Assembly: GCF_017753665.1 (NCBI RefSeq)
Contig: NZ_CP072524.1
Location: 1,860,001 to 1,924,000 of the forward strand
Reading direction: 5' to 3'
Source: Neisseria sicca
Lineage (GTDB): Bacteria; Pseudomonadota; Gammaproteobacteria; Burkholderiales; Neisseriaceae
DNA: 64,000 nt
The notes beneath the pieces are model-generated. The model saw only the letters and a program-made list of their open reading frames with translations, did no database searches and was not told the origin of the DNA. Of the stretch, positions 1 to 8,874 are shown piece by piece (the first letter of the stretch is position 1; each line of letters opens with the position of its first letter). The translations under genes were made by a program, and so were the position numbers.

Positions 1-1
1 C

Positions 2-121
2 TGGCTGCTCATCGCCTGCATCTTCGCCTCACAAGTCTCCCGCCAATTCTCCCCCCGCCCCTTCTACCACGCCGCAGGCACACGCTTCAAACGGCAGGTG
101 GAACAAAGCGGACAGAAGTGA
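2..121 (+). CDS. C-terminal end of an unidentified membrane-associated protein (partial)
   Basis: An open frame enters from the left edge and stops with TGA after 39 residues. The visible part begins with a hydrophobic stretch (WLLIACIFAS) followed by a basic, polar tail ending EQSGQK, as for the last transmembrane helix and cytoplasmic tail of an inner-membrane protein. Codon use matches neighbouring genes. Too little is present to name a family. Confidence 0.5.
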   Translation, partial: WLLIACIFASQVSRQFSPRPFYHAAGTRFKRQVEQSGQK

Positions 122-153
122 AGCACGACATCAGTGATGAGTGAATATGTAGG

Positions 154-305
154 AAAGGTCGTCTGAAAGCTTAACGATTCGTAGGCATAGCCCACGCTAC
201 AAAGTTTGTTGATAACACAAGTGCCGCAGCATGGACTCGGTCAACGAAAACGATTGGCAAAAAGGTCGTCTGAAAATTCAAAAATCGGGTTTTCAGACGA
301 CCTTT
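154..305. repeat. Copy 1 of a ~150-bp intergenic repeat bounded by DUS
   Basis: The unit opens with a DUS (AGGTCGTCTGAA), continues through a short palindrome of the type GTGGGC-N-GCCCACG and a shared segment (CTACAAAGTTTGTTGA), and closes with an inverted DUS pair at 261-305. The same order recurs at 382-537. No reading frame of protein character was seen in the 122-548 interval. Confidence 0.6.
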
Positions 306-381
306 GTGTTTGGGTGGCTATCGGTTTTCGCTGGTGCGGGGTATTGGTAGCGTGGGTTTTACCCACGAAGATAATTGACGG

Positions 382-537
382 ACAGGTCGTCTGAAATCTT
401 GATTGGTTCGTGGGCGAAGCCCACGCTACAAAGTTTGTTGACAACACAAGTGCGTAGTGCAGACTCTGTCCACGAAAACGATTAACACAAAAAGGTCGTC
501 TGAAAACTGAAAAATCAGGTTTTCAGACGACCTTTTT
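382..537. repeat. Copy 2 of the ~150-bp intergenic repeat
   Basis: Same composition as the copy at 154-305, with scattered substitutions. A third GTGGG..CCCAC palindrome lies between them near 348-370. The closing DUS pair of this copy lies just beyond the pgi stop codon. Confidence 0.6.
489..537 (-). terminator. Inverted DUS pair, pgi terminator
   Basis: AAAAAGGTCGTCTGAAAA is followed after a short loop by its reverse complement, giving a stem of about 17 bp flanked by A- and T-runs. It starts 11 bp past the pgi stop, so it should end pgi transcription. The pair also serves as DUS. Confidence 0.75.
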
Positions 538-548
538 GTTTGAACTGC

Positions 549-2177
549 CTATCGGTTCTGGCTGGCTCGGTAGAAGGCGATGAGGCCGTTGGTGGAGCTG
601 TCGTGCTGCGGGTTGCTGCGTTCGAGTTCGGGTTCGATGGTTTTGGCGAGTTCTTTGCCGTATTCGACGCCCCATTGGTCGAAGGGGTTGATGCCCCAAA
701 TCGCGCCTTGGACGAAGGTGCGGTGTTCGTATGCCGCCATGAGCATGCCGAGACGGCGGGGGTCGGTGGCGCTGAGGAGGAGGCTGTTGCTCGGGCGGTT
801 GCCGGGGAATTCTTTTTGCGGGGCGAGGCGTTCGCGTTCGGCTTCGGGCAGGTCGGCAAGTTCGGCGCGGGCTTCTTCGAGGGTTTTGCCTTTCATCAGG
901 GCTTCTGCTTGGGCGAAGGCGTTGGCGACGGTGAAGCGGTGTTGGCGGTTGATGCCGTAGGCGGTGGTCATGGGGACGATGAAGTCGCAGGGGATGAGCC
1001 GTGTGCCTTGGTGGAGGAGTTGGAAATAGGCGTGCTGGCAGTTGACGCCTTCTTCGCCGAAGACGATGCCACCTGTGGTGTGGGGGACGGGCCGGCCGTC
1101 GGCGGTGCGGTTTTTGCCGAGGCTTTCCATGTCGAGCTGGTTGAGCCACGAGGGGAGGTGGCGCAGGTTGTGGCTGTATGGGACGGCGGTTTGTCCGTCG
1201 GCGTGCTGGAAATTGTTGTACCAGATGCTGATGAGCGCCATGAGGACGGGGATGTTGCGGCGGTAGGGGGTTTGGAAGAAGTGGGTGTCCATGGCGTGCG
1301 CGCCGGCGAGGAGTTCGCGGAAGCGGTCTGTGCCGACGGCGACCATGACGGGCAGGCCGATGGTTGACCAGACGGAATAGCGTCCGCCGACCCAGTCGAA
1401 CATGGCGAAGACGTTGTCGGGCGCGATGCCGAAATTTCGGGCGGCGGCAACGTCGGAGGAGATGGCGCAGAAGTGGCGGTAGATGCCGGATTCGGGCAAA
1501 CCTGCATCCCGATACCAGGCGCGGGCGGCGTAGGCGTTGAGCAGGGTTTCGGGCGTGCGGAAGGATTTGCTGGCGATGCTGAATACGGTGGTTTCGGGCT
1601 TGAGGTGGGCGAGTGTGCGGCTGATGTCGGCGTCGTCTGAATTGCTGACGAAGTGGACGCGGATGTTTTGTCGGTAGGCTTTGAGGGCTTCTACGCACAT
1701 TCTGGGACCGAGGTCGGAGCCGCCTATGCCGATGTGGACGAAGTCGGTGATGGGTTTATCGGTGATGCCCCTGTGGCTGCCGTTGTTGAGTGATTCGGCG
1801 AAGGCGAGGGCGTGGTCGAGTTCGCGGTGGATTTTGGGGAGGATGTTTTCGCCGTCAACGTAAACGGGCGCGGCATCGGCAGGCAGGCGCAGAGCGGTAT
1901 GGAGGACGGCGCGGTGTTCGCTGAGGTTGATTTTTTCGCCGTTTTGCATGGCGTGCATCTGTCCGGCTAGGGGCGAGGCTTCGGCAAGGCGGCACAAAAG
2001 TTGCAAAGTGTCTTCGCCGAGGCGGTTTTTGCTGTAATCGAAGAGGAGGCCGTCGAGGGTTTCGTGCATATTGCCGAAGCGGTCGGGTTCGGCGGCGAAG
2101 CGGTCGCGCAGGTGGATGTGTTGTGTGTCGAGCCGGTGTTGTTCAAGGGCTTGCCATGCTTCGGTAAATGCGGTCAT
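549..2177 (-). CDS. pgi: Glucose-6-phosphate isomerase
   Basis: Interconverts glucose 6-phosphate and fructose 6-phosphate in the cytoplasm, linking glycolysis with the Entner-Doudoroff and pentose phosphate routes. The 542-residue length is normal for the family. Both PGI signatures are present: DWVGGRYSVWSTIGLP near residue 260 and GINPFDQWGVEYGK near residue 495. I chose the ATG at 2177 (MTAFTEAW) because AAGGAAA lies just upstream; an in-frame ATG 30 bp earlier (2207) has no ribosome site. It is transcribed divergently from the LacI-type regulator, sharing about 290 bp of control region, and is followed by a DUS-pair terminator. Neisseria can carry two pgi copies; whether this is the only one cannot be told here. 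Confidence 0.95.
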   Translation of the reverse strand: MTAFTEAWQALEQHRLDTQHIHLRDRFAAEPDRFGNMHETLDGLLFDYSKNRLGEDTLQLLCRLAEASPLAGQMHAMQNGEKINLSEHRAVLHTALRLPADAAPVYVDGENILPKIHRELDHALAFAESLNNGSHRGITDKPITDFVHIGIGGSDLGPRMCVEALKAYRQNIRVHFVSNSDDADISRTLAHLKPETTVFSIASKSFRTPETLLNAYAARAWYRDAGLPESGIYRHFCAISSDVAAARNFGIAPDNVFAMFDWVGGRYSVWSTIGLPVMVAVGTDRFRELLAGAHAMDTHFFQTPYRRNIPVLMALISIWYNNFQHADGQTAVPYSHNLRHLPSWLNQLDMESLGKNRTADGRPVPHTTGGIVFGEEGVNCQHAYFQLLHQGTRLIPCDFIVPMTTAYGINRQHRFTVANAFAQAEALMKGKTLEEARAELADLPEAERERLAPQKEFPGNRPSNSLLLSATDPRRLGMLMAAYEHRTFVQGAIWGINPFDQWGVEYGKELAKTIEPELERSNPQHDSSTNGLIAFYRASQNR

Positions 2178-2401
2178 CGGGTTTCCTTCGGAATTGGGTT
2201 CGCTCATTCGGCGGGATGTGATTTAGTTATAGATTGTCGTTGTAGTGATTGGTTCGATACGGTGAATATTTATGTAGTCATATGTAGTTTAACAAAGGGG
2301 CGCGGGTTTGGCGAATATGGGTAGTCAAACGGCGTAGGAATTGTATGCAATTTGCAATTTATATGCTTGATTTTTATCAAGGTTTTTTAAAATTTTCGGT
2401 A

Positions 2402-2415
2402 TGACACCGATGTCA
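2402..2415. promoter_or_regulatory. Candidate LacI-family operator dyad
   Basis: TGACACCGATGTCA is an inverted repeat (TGACA/TGTCA around CCGA), 53 bp upstream of the regulator start and inside the divergent pgi-regulator spacer. LacI-family proteins, the gluconate-type ones especially, bind dyads of this size with a CCG-containing centre. Assignment to autoregulation is inference; no second copy was noticed before the MFS or gluconate genes. Confidence 0.4.
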
Positions 2416-2468
2416 GGTGTGCTATGCTTCGTAATCAAATGAAACAGGGCTGAGGCGGGAGTCGTAAG

Positions 2469-3506
2469 ATGGCTACAATTTATGATGTTGCTGCTTATGC
2501 GGGCGTCTCACCCAAAACGGTCAGCCGCGTCATCAACGGTGATGCGCCGGTCAGCGATAAAACCCGTGCAAAAGTCGAAACAGCGATTGCGGCTTTGGGT
2601 TATATCCCGTCTTCGGCGGCGCGGGTGATGCGGTCGAACCGCTCGGACTTGGTCGGACTGATTACCGGCGCCATCTCGCGCACGGGCGAATACGGCGGGG
2701 TACACGGGCTGCCGGATATGTTTTTAATCAAAGGCATCCAGAAGAAAATCCGCGAAGCGGGCAAAACGCTGATGATTGCGGATACGGACAACCGCTACGA
2801 GCAAATCGATCCTCTGGTCAGAACCTTTATGGAACACCGCGCGGAAGGCATTTTGTATGTAACCGAATCGCACCGCGAAATCGTCCTGCCCGAAATGCCC
2901 AACCGCTGCCCGATGGTTTTGGTCAACTGCTTCGACGCGGTAGGTACGCCGTCGGTGTTGCCGGACGACGAGCGCGGGCAATACGATTTGGTGCGCAACA
3001 TCATCCGGCGCGGACACCGCCGTATCGCCTATATCACCTTGCAGGCGGGCGCAGAAGCGACACGGCTGCGTTTGGCGGGCTACCGCCGCGCTTTGGACGA
3101 ATCGAACATGGTGTTCGATCCTGACTTGGTGCAAACCGGCATCACCGATTTCGCCAACGACAGCGAGCCTTTGATTGCGGCAGTGTTGAAATTATTATCG
3201 TTAGCCGACCCGCCGACGGTCATTTGCTGCGGCAACGATGAAATGGCAGTCCGCGTTTACGGCATTTTGAGGACGCGCGGCGTACGCGTTCCGGAGCAGG
3301 TATCGGTGGCAGGGTACGACAACCACAGCGCGATTGCCGAAACCCTGTTCCCGCCGCTGACCAGTACCGAGCTGCCCTATATGCGCATGGGCGCGCTGGC
3401 TGCGGAAATCCTGTTCGACATTATCGAGACCAAAGAAGCCGTCCGCCTGCCCGTTCGGGTTGTCGGAGAAACAATTTGGCGGCAGTCGGTTACGGCATTG
3501 AAGTAA
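2469..3506 (+). CDS. LacI-family transcriptional regulator
   Basis: A 345-residue LacI/GalR protein. The N-terminal helix-turn-helix (IYDVAAYAGVSPKTVSRVIN, residues 3-22) and hinge helix (near residues 50-60) are canonical. The remainder is a periplasmic-binding-protein-like effector domain. GGGAG precedes the ATG. It lies between pgi (divergent) and a downstream sugar MFS gene (same strand, 219-bp gap), so control of sugar uptake and hexose-phosphate metabolism is the natural inference. Meningococcal maltose utilisation is run by a LacI-type regulator, an MFS carrier and phosphorolytic enzymes; this pair may be the counterpart, but no maltose phosphorylase is in the window. The effector is unknown. 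Confidence 0.85.
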   Translation: MATIYDVAAYAGVSPKTVSRVINGDAPVSDKTRAKVETAIAALGYIPSSAARVMRSNRSDLVGLITGAISRTGEYGGVHGLPDMFLIKGIQKKIREAGKTLMIADTDNRYEQIDPLVRTFMEHRAEGILYVTESHREIVLPEMPNRCPMVLVNCFDAVGTPSVLPDDERGQYDLVRNIIRRGHRRIAYITLQAGAEATRLRLAGYRRALDESNMVFDPDLVQTGITDFANDSEPLIAAVLKLLSLADPPTVICCGNDEMAVRVYGILRTRGVRVPEQVSVAGYDNHSAIAETLFPPLTSTELPYMRMGALAAEILFDIIETKEAVRLPVRVVGETIWRQSVTALK

Positions 3507-3725
3507 AACATTCTTTCAGACGACGTCTGCTTCATGAGGCAGACACAATACGACAATAAAAGGTCGTCTGAAAACACAAACAACGCATCACTCTACCTAT
3601 TTGCAACGTATCAATACGATACGCCAAAGAATAAAGAAAGCGGCCCAACCGCTTCAACTATGCAGTGTTTCCCGCAGTTTGTTGTTCCATGTTTTCTTCT
3701 TACAAAGTCCAGGAGTCGCTTCAAA

Positions 3726-5057
3726 ATGAAGATTTCCCCACAAGTATCGATGACGCTTCGCCAGATTATGCTGATGAACTTCGGCTTCTTCGGCATCCAA
3801 TACAGCTTCGGTTTGCAGCAAACCGCCATCAACCCGATTTTCAGTTTCTTACATGCCGACCCCGGCCAACTGCCTATTCTGAATATGGCAGGTCCGATTA
3901 CAGGCTTGCTCGTTCAGCCCCTTATCGGCGCCATGAGCGACCGCACCTGGATTCCCGGCTTGGGACGCCGTCGCCCGTATTTCTTAATCGGCGCCATTGG
4001 TTGCAGCCTCTGCCTCTTCATCTATCCGCACGTTACCGCATTATGGGTTGCCGTATTGCTGCTGTGGCTCTTGGACATCAGTAACAACACCGCCATGGAA
4101 CCCTTCCGCGCCTTCATCGCCGATACCGTCCCCGAACACCAACAATCGACCGGCTTTTTGATGCAGTCCGTGTTTACCGGCTTGGGCATTACCCTTGCCA
4201 ACGTATCGCTCTACATCTTCCAACAAATCGGCTGGCTGCAACAAACCTCTGAAGCAGGTATCCCCTACTGGGTATTCGGCTCGTTCTATATCGGCGCCGT
4301 CTGCTCCATCGGCTCCGTTTTAGTAACCGTATTGTCCACGCCCGAACGCGAACCTTCTCCCGAAGAAATGGCGGCAATTAAAGCCCAACCCAGCGGCCCC
4401 GTCCACGCTATAAAAGACATCGGCACAGCCATTAAGGAAATGCCCACCCCACTGTGGCAGCTCGCCTCGGTTTACCTCTTCCAATGGTACGCCCTCTTCA
4501 TCTACTGGCAATATATTTCCCACAGTATCGTCAAATCCGTCTGGGGCTCGACATCTGCCGACTCGGCCGCGTATGAACAGGCAGTGGCATGGACCGGTTT
4601 GGTCAACGGTTTTTACAACGTCGTAACCTTCGTTTCCGCCTTCGGACTGATGTGGATGGCGCGTAAATATGCTGCGAAATATGTCCACGCCTTCGCCGTT
4701 ATCCTGGCTTCGCTCGCCCTCCTGACCATCCCGCACATCACCAACAAATACCTGATGTTCGCCCCGATGATCGGCTTCGGTATCGGCTGGGCAAGTATGA
4801 TGGGCGTACCGTTTATGATTGTCGTACACTCCATCCCGAAAGAACGCTACGGCGTATATATGGGCATCGTCAACATGATGATTGTGATTCCGATGCTGAT
4901 TGAAACCGTTACCTTCGGTTGGATCTATGACAACTTCCTCGGTGCAAACCCGTCCAACGCCATGACCTTCGCCGGCGTCTTCCTCGCCATCGCTGCCGTA
5001 TTGACCCTGACCATCAAAACGTCAAACAAACCTTATGGCGTAGAATCGGCAAGCTGA
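3726..5057 (+). CDS. MFS sugar carrier (maltose/sucrose-type)
   Basis: An integral inner-membrane protein of 443 residues with about 12 hydrophobic helices. The DRT..GLGRRRPYFLIGA stretch near residues 77-96 is characteristic of the branch of MFS that includes bacterial maltose and sucrose carriers and SLC45-like proteins. The start at 3726 (MKISPQ) has AGGAG upstream; the frame is open 192 bp further back, but that part contains a DUS and reads as non-coding. It follows the LacI-type regulator and is closed by a strong DUS-pair hairpin. Maltose is the likeliest substrate by analogy with the meningococcal maltose carrier, but sequence alone does not fix it. Confidence 0.8.
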   Translation: MKISPQVSMTLRQIMLMNFGFFGIQYSFGLQQTAINPIFSFLHADPGQLPILNMAGPITGLLVQPLIGAMSDRTWIPGLGRRRPYFLIGAIGCSLCLFIYPHVTALWVAVLLLWLLDISNNTAMEPFRAFIADTVPEHQQSTGFLMQSVFTGLGITLANVSLYIFQQIGWLQQTSEAGIPYWVFGSFYIGAVCSIGSVLVTVLSTPEREPSPEEMAAIKAQPSGPVHAIKDIGTAIKEMPTPLWQLASVYLFQWYALFIYWQYISHSIVKSVWGSTSADSAAYEQAVAWTGLVNGFYNVVTFVSAFGLMWMARKYAAKYVHAFAVILASLALLTIPHITNKYLMFAPMIGFGIGWASMMGVPFMIVVHSIPKERYGVYMGIVNMMIVIPMLIETVTFGWIYDNFLGANPSNAMTFAGVFLAIAAVLTLTIKTSNKPYGVESAS

Positions 5058-5068
5058 TTCAAGCAGTT

Positions 5069-5119
5069 GCGACAAGGTCGTCTGAAACCCAAATTGAGGT
5101 TTTCAGACGACCTTGTCGC
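5069..5119. terminator. Extended inverted DUS pair after the MFS gene
   Basis: The stem starts GCGACAAGGTCGTCTGAAA and is mirrored after a 12-nt loop, so it extends beyond the DUS by GCGACA/TGTCGC. It separates the MFS gene from the TonB receptor. Confidence 0.7.
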
Positions 5120-5186
5120 ATATTCACAAAAGATTGTCGGGAAAACGATAGTTTTTTTCCACAACGTCAGCCATCAAAAATATAAA

Positions 5187-5205
5187 ATACAACAATTCTC
5201 ATTTG
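5187..5205. promoter_or_regulatory. Possible weak Fur-box upstream of the siderophore receptor
   Basis: An A/T-rich stretch containing CAATTCTCATTTG lies about 20 bp before the receptor start. It partly resembles the Fur consensus (GATAATGATAATCATTATC), but the dyad is imperfect. The expected iron repression of the gene is the main support. Confidence 0.3.
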
Positions 5206-5224
5206 TAAAAGACCGGAGAAATTG

Positions 5225-7333
5225 ATGTTCCGACCCAATCTGACCGCTGCCGCCGTTGTGGCCGCTTTATCTTCCACTGTATTTGCCGCCGAAACGGCCG
5301 AGCTGGATACTGTCCATGTGAAGGGGCAGCGTTCGTATAACGCGATTGCCACCGAGAAAAACGGCGATTACAGCTCGTTTGCCGCCACTGTCGGCACAAA
5401 AATCCCCGCATCTTTACGCGAGATTCCGCAATCCGTCAGCATCATCACCAACCAGCAGGTAAAAGACCGCAACGTCGATACCTTTGACCAGTTGGCGCGC
5501 AAAACGCCGGGTCTGCGCGTGTTGAGCAATGACGACGGACGCTCGTCGGTTTATGCGCGCGGTTACGAATACAGTGAATACAACATCGACGGCCTGCCCG
5601 CGCAGATGCAGAGTATCAACGGCACGCTGCCCAACCTGTTCGCCTTCGACCGCGTCGAAGTGATGCGCGGCCCGAGCGGCTTGTTCGACAGCAGTGGCGA
5701 GATGGGCGGTATTGTGAATTTGGTGCGCAAACGCCCGACCAAAGAGTTTCAAGGTCATGCAGCGGCGGGGTTCGGTACGCACAAACAATATAAAGCCGAA
5801 GCCGATGTTTCAGGACCTCTGAACGCCGACGGCAGCGTGCGCGCCCGTGTGATGGCGCAAACTTCGGGCGCGTCCCCCCGTCCGGCGGAGAAAAACAACC
5901 ACCACGAAACCTTCTACGCGGCGGCGGATTGGGACATCAATCCCGACACGACTTTGGGCGTAGGCTATCTCTACCAACAACGCCACCTCGCGCCGTATAA
6001 CGGTTTGCCCGTCGGCAGCAGCGGCAATCTGTTGTCCCTGCCCAACCACACCTTTGTCGGCGCGGATTGGAACAAATTTAAAATGAACAGCCATGACGTG
6101 TTCGCCGATTTGAAACATTATTTCGACGACGGCGGCTACGGCAAAATCGGTATGCGCTATTCCGACCGCGATGCCGACTCCAACTACACCTTCGCCGCCA
6201 AAAAACTTTCTGCCGACAATAAGGCGGACGTCGTCGGCTTAGGCACGGAAATCAAACAAAAAGCCTTCGCGGTTGACGCAAGTTACAGCCGTCCGTTTGC
6301 CTTGGGCAACACCGCAAACGAACTCGTCGTCGGCGCGGACTACAACCGCTTGCGCAGCACCAACGAGCAAGGCCGTGCAGCCGTTGCGCGTAATGTTGCC
6401 TTGGGCGATTTCCACTCCGTTCCCTATGTCAACCTGATGCAGAACGCCCGTGCCGGCGCGCGCGGTTACAGCCATACCGTCGCTACCGAAAACCTTGACG
6501 AATTCGGCGTTTACGGCAAATCCGTCTTCCATCCGGTCGACAGGCTGTCGCTCATTGGCGGCTGGCGTTTGGGACACTACAAAATCGAAGCGGGCGACGG
6601 CGACGAGTTGCACAAAGCCAGCAAAACCAAGTTCACCGGCTACGCAGGCGCAGTTTACGACTTGAACGACAACAACAGCCTCTACGCCAGCTTCTCCCAA
6701 CTCTACACGCCGCAAACCAGCCTCGGCACCGACGGCAACCTGCTTAAAGCGCGGGAAGGCAACCAGTTTGAAGTCGGCTACAAAGGCAGCTACATGGACG
6801 ACCGCCTCAACACCCGCGTCTCCCTCTACCGACTGAAAGACAAAAACGCCGCCGCACCGCTGAACCCGAACAACCGCAACACCCGTTACGCAGCCTTGGG
6901 CAAACGCGTGATGGAAGGCGTTGAGACCGAAATCAGCGGCGCGATTACACCGAAATGGCAAATCCACGCAGGTTACAGCTATCTGCACAGCCAAATCAAA
7001 ACCGCCTCCAACTCGCGCGACGACGGCATCTTCCTTCTGATGCCCAAACACAGCGCAAACCTGTGGATAACTTATGAAGTTACGCCCAAGCTGACCCTCG
7101 GCGGCGGCGTGAACGCGATGAGCAGCATCTCCTCGGCGGCAGGGCTGCGCGCAGGCGGCTACGCCACATTCGACGCCATGGCGGCATACCGCTTCACGTC
7201 CAAACTGAAGCTGCAAATCAACGCCGACAACATCTTCAACCGCCACTACTACGCCCGCGTCGGCAGCGCAAACACCTTCAACATTCCCGGCTCGGAGCGC
7301 AGCCTGATGGCAAACCTCCGCTACGACTTCTAA
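5225..7333 (+). CDS. TonB-dependent siderophore receptor
   Basis: An outer-membrane gated porin of 702 residues that would import a ferric siderophore using TonB energy. The signal peptide MFRPNLTAAAVVAALSSTVFA is followed by a short TonB-box-like region (LDTVHVKG), the plug domain (about 55-160, with REIPQSVSIITNQQV and FDRVEVMRGPSGLF) and a long beta-barrel ending in aromatic F (SLMANLRYDF). The plug resembles FhuE/FpvA/FoxA hydroxamate-type receptors. The ATG at 5225 is preferred over an adjacent TTG because GGAGA precedes it. It is followed by a strong hairpin and then an esterase gene. No siderophore biosynthesis genes are visible, so it probably takes up foreign siderophores. The ligand is not determinable by eye. 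Confidence 0.9.
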   Translation: MFRPNLTAAAVVAALSSTVFAAETAELDTVHVKGQRSYNAIATEKNGDYSSFAATVGTKIPASLREIPQSVSIITNQQVKDRNVDTFDQLARKTPGLRVLSNDDGRSSVYARGYEYSEYNIDGLPAQMQSINGTLPNLFAFDRVEVMRGPSGLFDSSGEMGGIVNLVRKRPTKEFQGHAAAGFGTHKQYKAEADVSGPLNADGSVRARVMAQTSGASPRPAEKNNHHETFYAAADWDINPDTTLGVGYLYQQRHLAPYNGLPVGSSGNLLSLPNHTFVGADWNKFKMNSHDVFADLKHYFDDGGYGKIGMRYSDRDADSNYTFAAKKLSADNKADVVGLGTEIKQKAFAVDASYSRPFALGNTANELVVGADYNRLRSTNEQGRAAVARNVALGDFHSVPYVNLMQNARAGARGYSHTVATENLDEFGVYGKSVFHPVDRLSLIGGWRLGHYKIEAGDGDELHKASKTKFTGYAGAVYDLNDNNSLYASFSQLYTPQTSLGTDGNLLKAREGNQFEVGYKGSYMDDRLNTRVSLYRLKDKNAAAPLNPNNRNTRYAALGKRVMEGVETEISGAITPKWQIHAGYSYLHSQIKTASNSRDDGIFLLMPKHSANLWITYEVTPKLTLGGGVNAMSSISSAAGLRAGGYATFDAMAAYRFTSKLKLQINADNIFNRHYYARVGSANTFNIPGSERSLMANLRYDF

Positions 7334-7401
7334 AAACGGGAAAAGCAAAAGGAAAACAAATCACCGCCAAAAACCAGAAGACCAACACATTACGGAAACA
7401 G

Positions 7402-7437
7402 ACCGGACAGGCAGGGAACACTACCTGTCCGGTTTTA
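7402..7437 (+). terminator. Intrinsic terminator after the siderophore receptor
   Basis: ACCGGACAGG pairs perfectly with CCTGTCCGGT across a 12-nt loop, followed by TTTAT. Unlike most terminators in this window it contains no DUS. Confidence 0.8.
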
Positions 7438-7558
7438 TCATTTATGTCCCATGTTTGACATAGAGAAAACGGCAGATATAGCCCAAAGGTCGTCTGAAAC
7501 ATCCGACAACCCGATAACACACACAACACACCCCACCAACACAACCGACAACCCCGCC

Positions 7559-8374
7559 ATGACCTCACGCACCGCACACTGGCAAGCCGCCCGCCTGCTG
7601 CAAGCAGAAGAAACCCACATCCGCTCCAAGCACACCGGCCGCAGCTACCGCATCCAAACCGCCGCTATCGGCAGCCCGCCCCCGCAAGGCTATCCCGTCC
7701 TCCATATCCTCGACGGCGACGCCTTCTTTCCCGCCGCCCTCAGCATGGCGCAATCCCTGCTCATCAACCCCATGACCCGAAGCCGCGCCGCCTGCCTCAT
7801 CGTCAGCATCGGCTACCCCAATGGCGAAGTCCGCGACCTGACCCAACGCGCCCTCGACTACACCCCACCCCTGCCCGAAACCGCCACCGAAGCAGACCGC
7901 CGCCAGTACGGACAAGCCGACCGCTTCGCCGCCTTCCTCGACCACGAACTCGCCCCGGCCCTCGCCGCCAAATACCCCGTCAACCCCAAAGAACAAGCCC
8001 TGTTCGGACACTCCTTCGGCGCATTGTTCGGACTCTATTCCCTCTTCACTGCCCCCGACCGCTTCAAACACAACCTGCTCGCCTCCCCCTCCGTCTGGTG
8101 GCACAACCGCCGCGTCCTCGACTTCCTCCCGTCCGCCCTTCCCGCCGACACCGCCGTCCGCATCAGCGTCGGCGAACACGAAGGCCGCAGCAACCGCCCC
8201 GAACAAATCGGCAGAGAAATGGTCGCCCAAGCCAAACTACTTGCAGGCACCCTCCAACACCTCGGCGCAGACGCACAATTCACCCTCTACCCCAACGCTA
8301 ACCACGGCAACACCCCCTTCTACGCCCTCCCCGACCACATCGAATACCTCCGCCAAGCGTGGCAGAAGAAATAA
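7559..8374 (+). CDS. Siderophore-esterase-like alpha/beta hydrolase
   Basis: A 271-residue protein of the esterase D / IroE-BesA type, enzymes that hydrolyse ester bonds in ferric or apo tri-ester siderophores. The nucleophile elbow GHSFGALFG is at about residues 150-158, and a likely catalytic histidine is in NANHGNTPF near residue 248. No convincing signal peptide is seen, so it is probably cytoplasmic. The frame is open back to 7451, but that part carries a DUS and reads as low-complexity T/N/P, so the ATG at 7559 (MTSRTAHW) is chosen, though without a clear ribosome site. Its position after the siderophore receptor suggests the two work together to use a xenosiderophore. Confidence 0.75.
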   Translation: MTSRTAHWQAARLLQAEETHIRSKHTGRSYRIQTAAIGSPPPQGYPVLHILDGDAFFPAALSMAQSLLINPMTRSRAACLIVSIGYPNGEVRDLTQRALDYTPPLPETATEADRRQYGQADRFAAFLDHELAPALAAKYPVNPKEQALFGHSFGALFGLYSLFTAPDRFKHNLLASPSVWWHNRRVLDFLPSALPADTAVRISVGEHEGRSNRPEQIGREMVAQAKLLAGTLQHLGADAQFTLYPNANHGNTPFYALPDHIEYLRQAWQKK

Positions 8375-8441
8375 ACAGGCAGAAACGAAAAGCCGTATTC
8401 CAAACAAAGAGAAATACGGCTTGAGTGATGGCAGTTGGGGA

Positions 8442-8836
8442 TTTTCAGACGACCTTTTTCACGAATCTATAAAGGTTTTATTCAATTAACTTGGGATAAG
8501 CGAAGTTTGTAGCGTGGGCTATGCCCACGAACCTATCGTCCAACAACCCGAAATCCAGCAACAGTCAAATTTGTATTTATTTCGTGGGTAGAACCCACGC
8601 TACGGATTGTTAGTTGTATTTGCCGTCTTACATCGTTGGCAAAGCCCACGCCACTCGTTGCTGCAACGGAACTTGTCCCTTCCCCCGTTTGGCGGGGGAA
8701 GGTTAGGATGGGGGTGGTTTTGTGGGTTTAGATAAAATCAAATTCGTTCAGCCCGTAGAGCCACCCTCTCCCCAGCCCTCTCCCGCCAGACGGGAGAGGG
8801 AGTAGGTCGCAGGTAAAAACGAGGTCGTCTGAAAAC
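8442..8836. repeat. Copy 1 of a ~0.35-kb non-coding repeat
   Basis: Opens with a reverse DUS and holds, in order, a GTAGCGTGGGC..GCCCACGAA palindrome, a second palindrome near 8580-8602, a hairpin CTTCCCCC-GTTTG-GCGGGGGAAG with GGTTAGGATGGGGGTGG near 8670-8715, the segment GAGCCACCCTCTCC, a hairpin CCCTCTCCCGCC..GACGGGAGAGGG, and a closing DUS at 8822. The GGGGGTGG and CCACCC blocks could pair with each other. No protein-like frame was found. Confidence 0.65.
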
Positions 8837-8874
8837 TTTGGGATTTGGGTGTTAGGGAAACCCGTTCACGTTCG

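Noticed and set aside
523..1698. Long minus-strand open frame of Arg/Pro-rich composition within pgi
   Set aside because: It is a shifted frame of the pgi gene with repetitive RRRPP-type composition, a product of C-biased codons; pgi is certain.
6239..7348. 369-codon open frame antisense to the siderophore receptor
   Set aside because: Created by the strong third-position bias of the receptor gene; Val/Ala/Gly-rich with no recognisable motif or ribosome site.
8640..8820. Possible riboswitch or sRNA in the G-rich/C-rich hairpins
   Set aside because: Structured, but it matches no riboswitch I know and lies upstream of no gene on the plus strand; kept only as a repeat.
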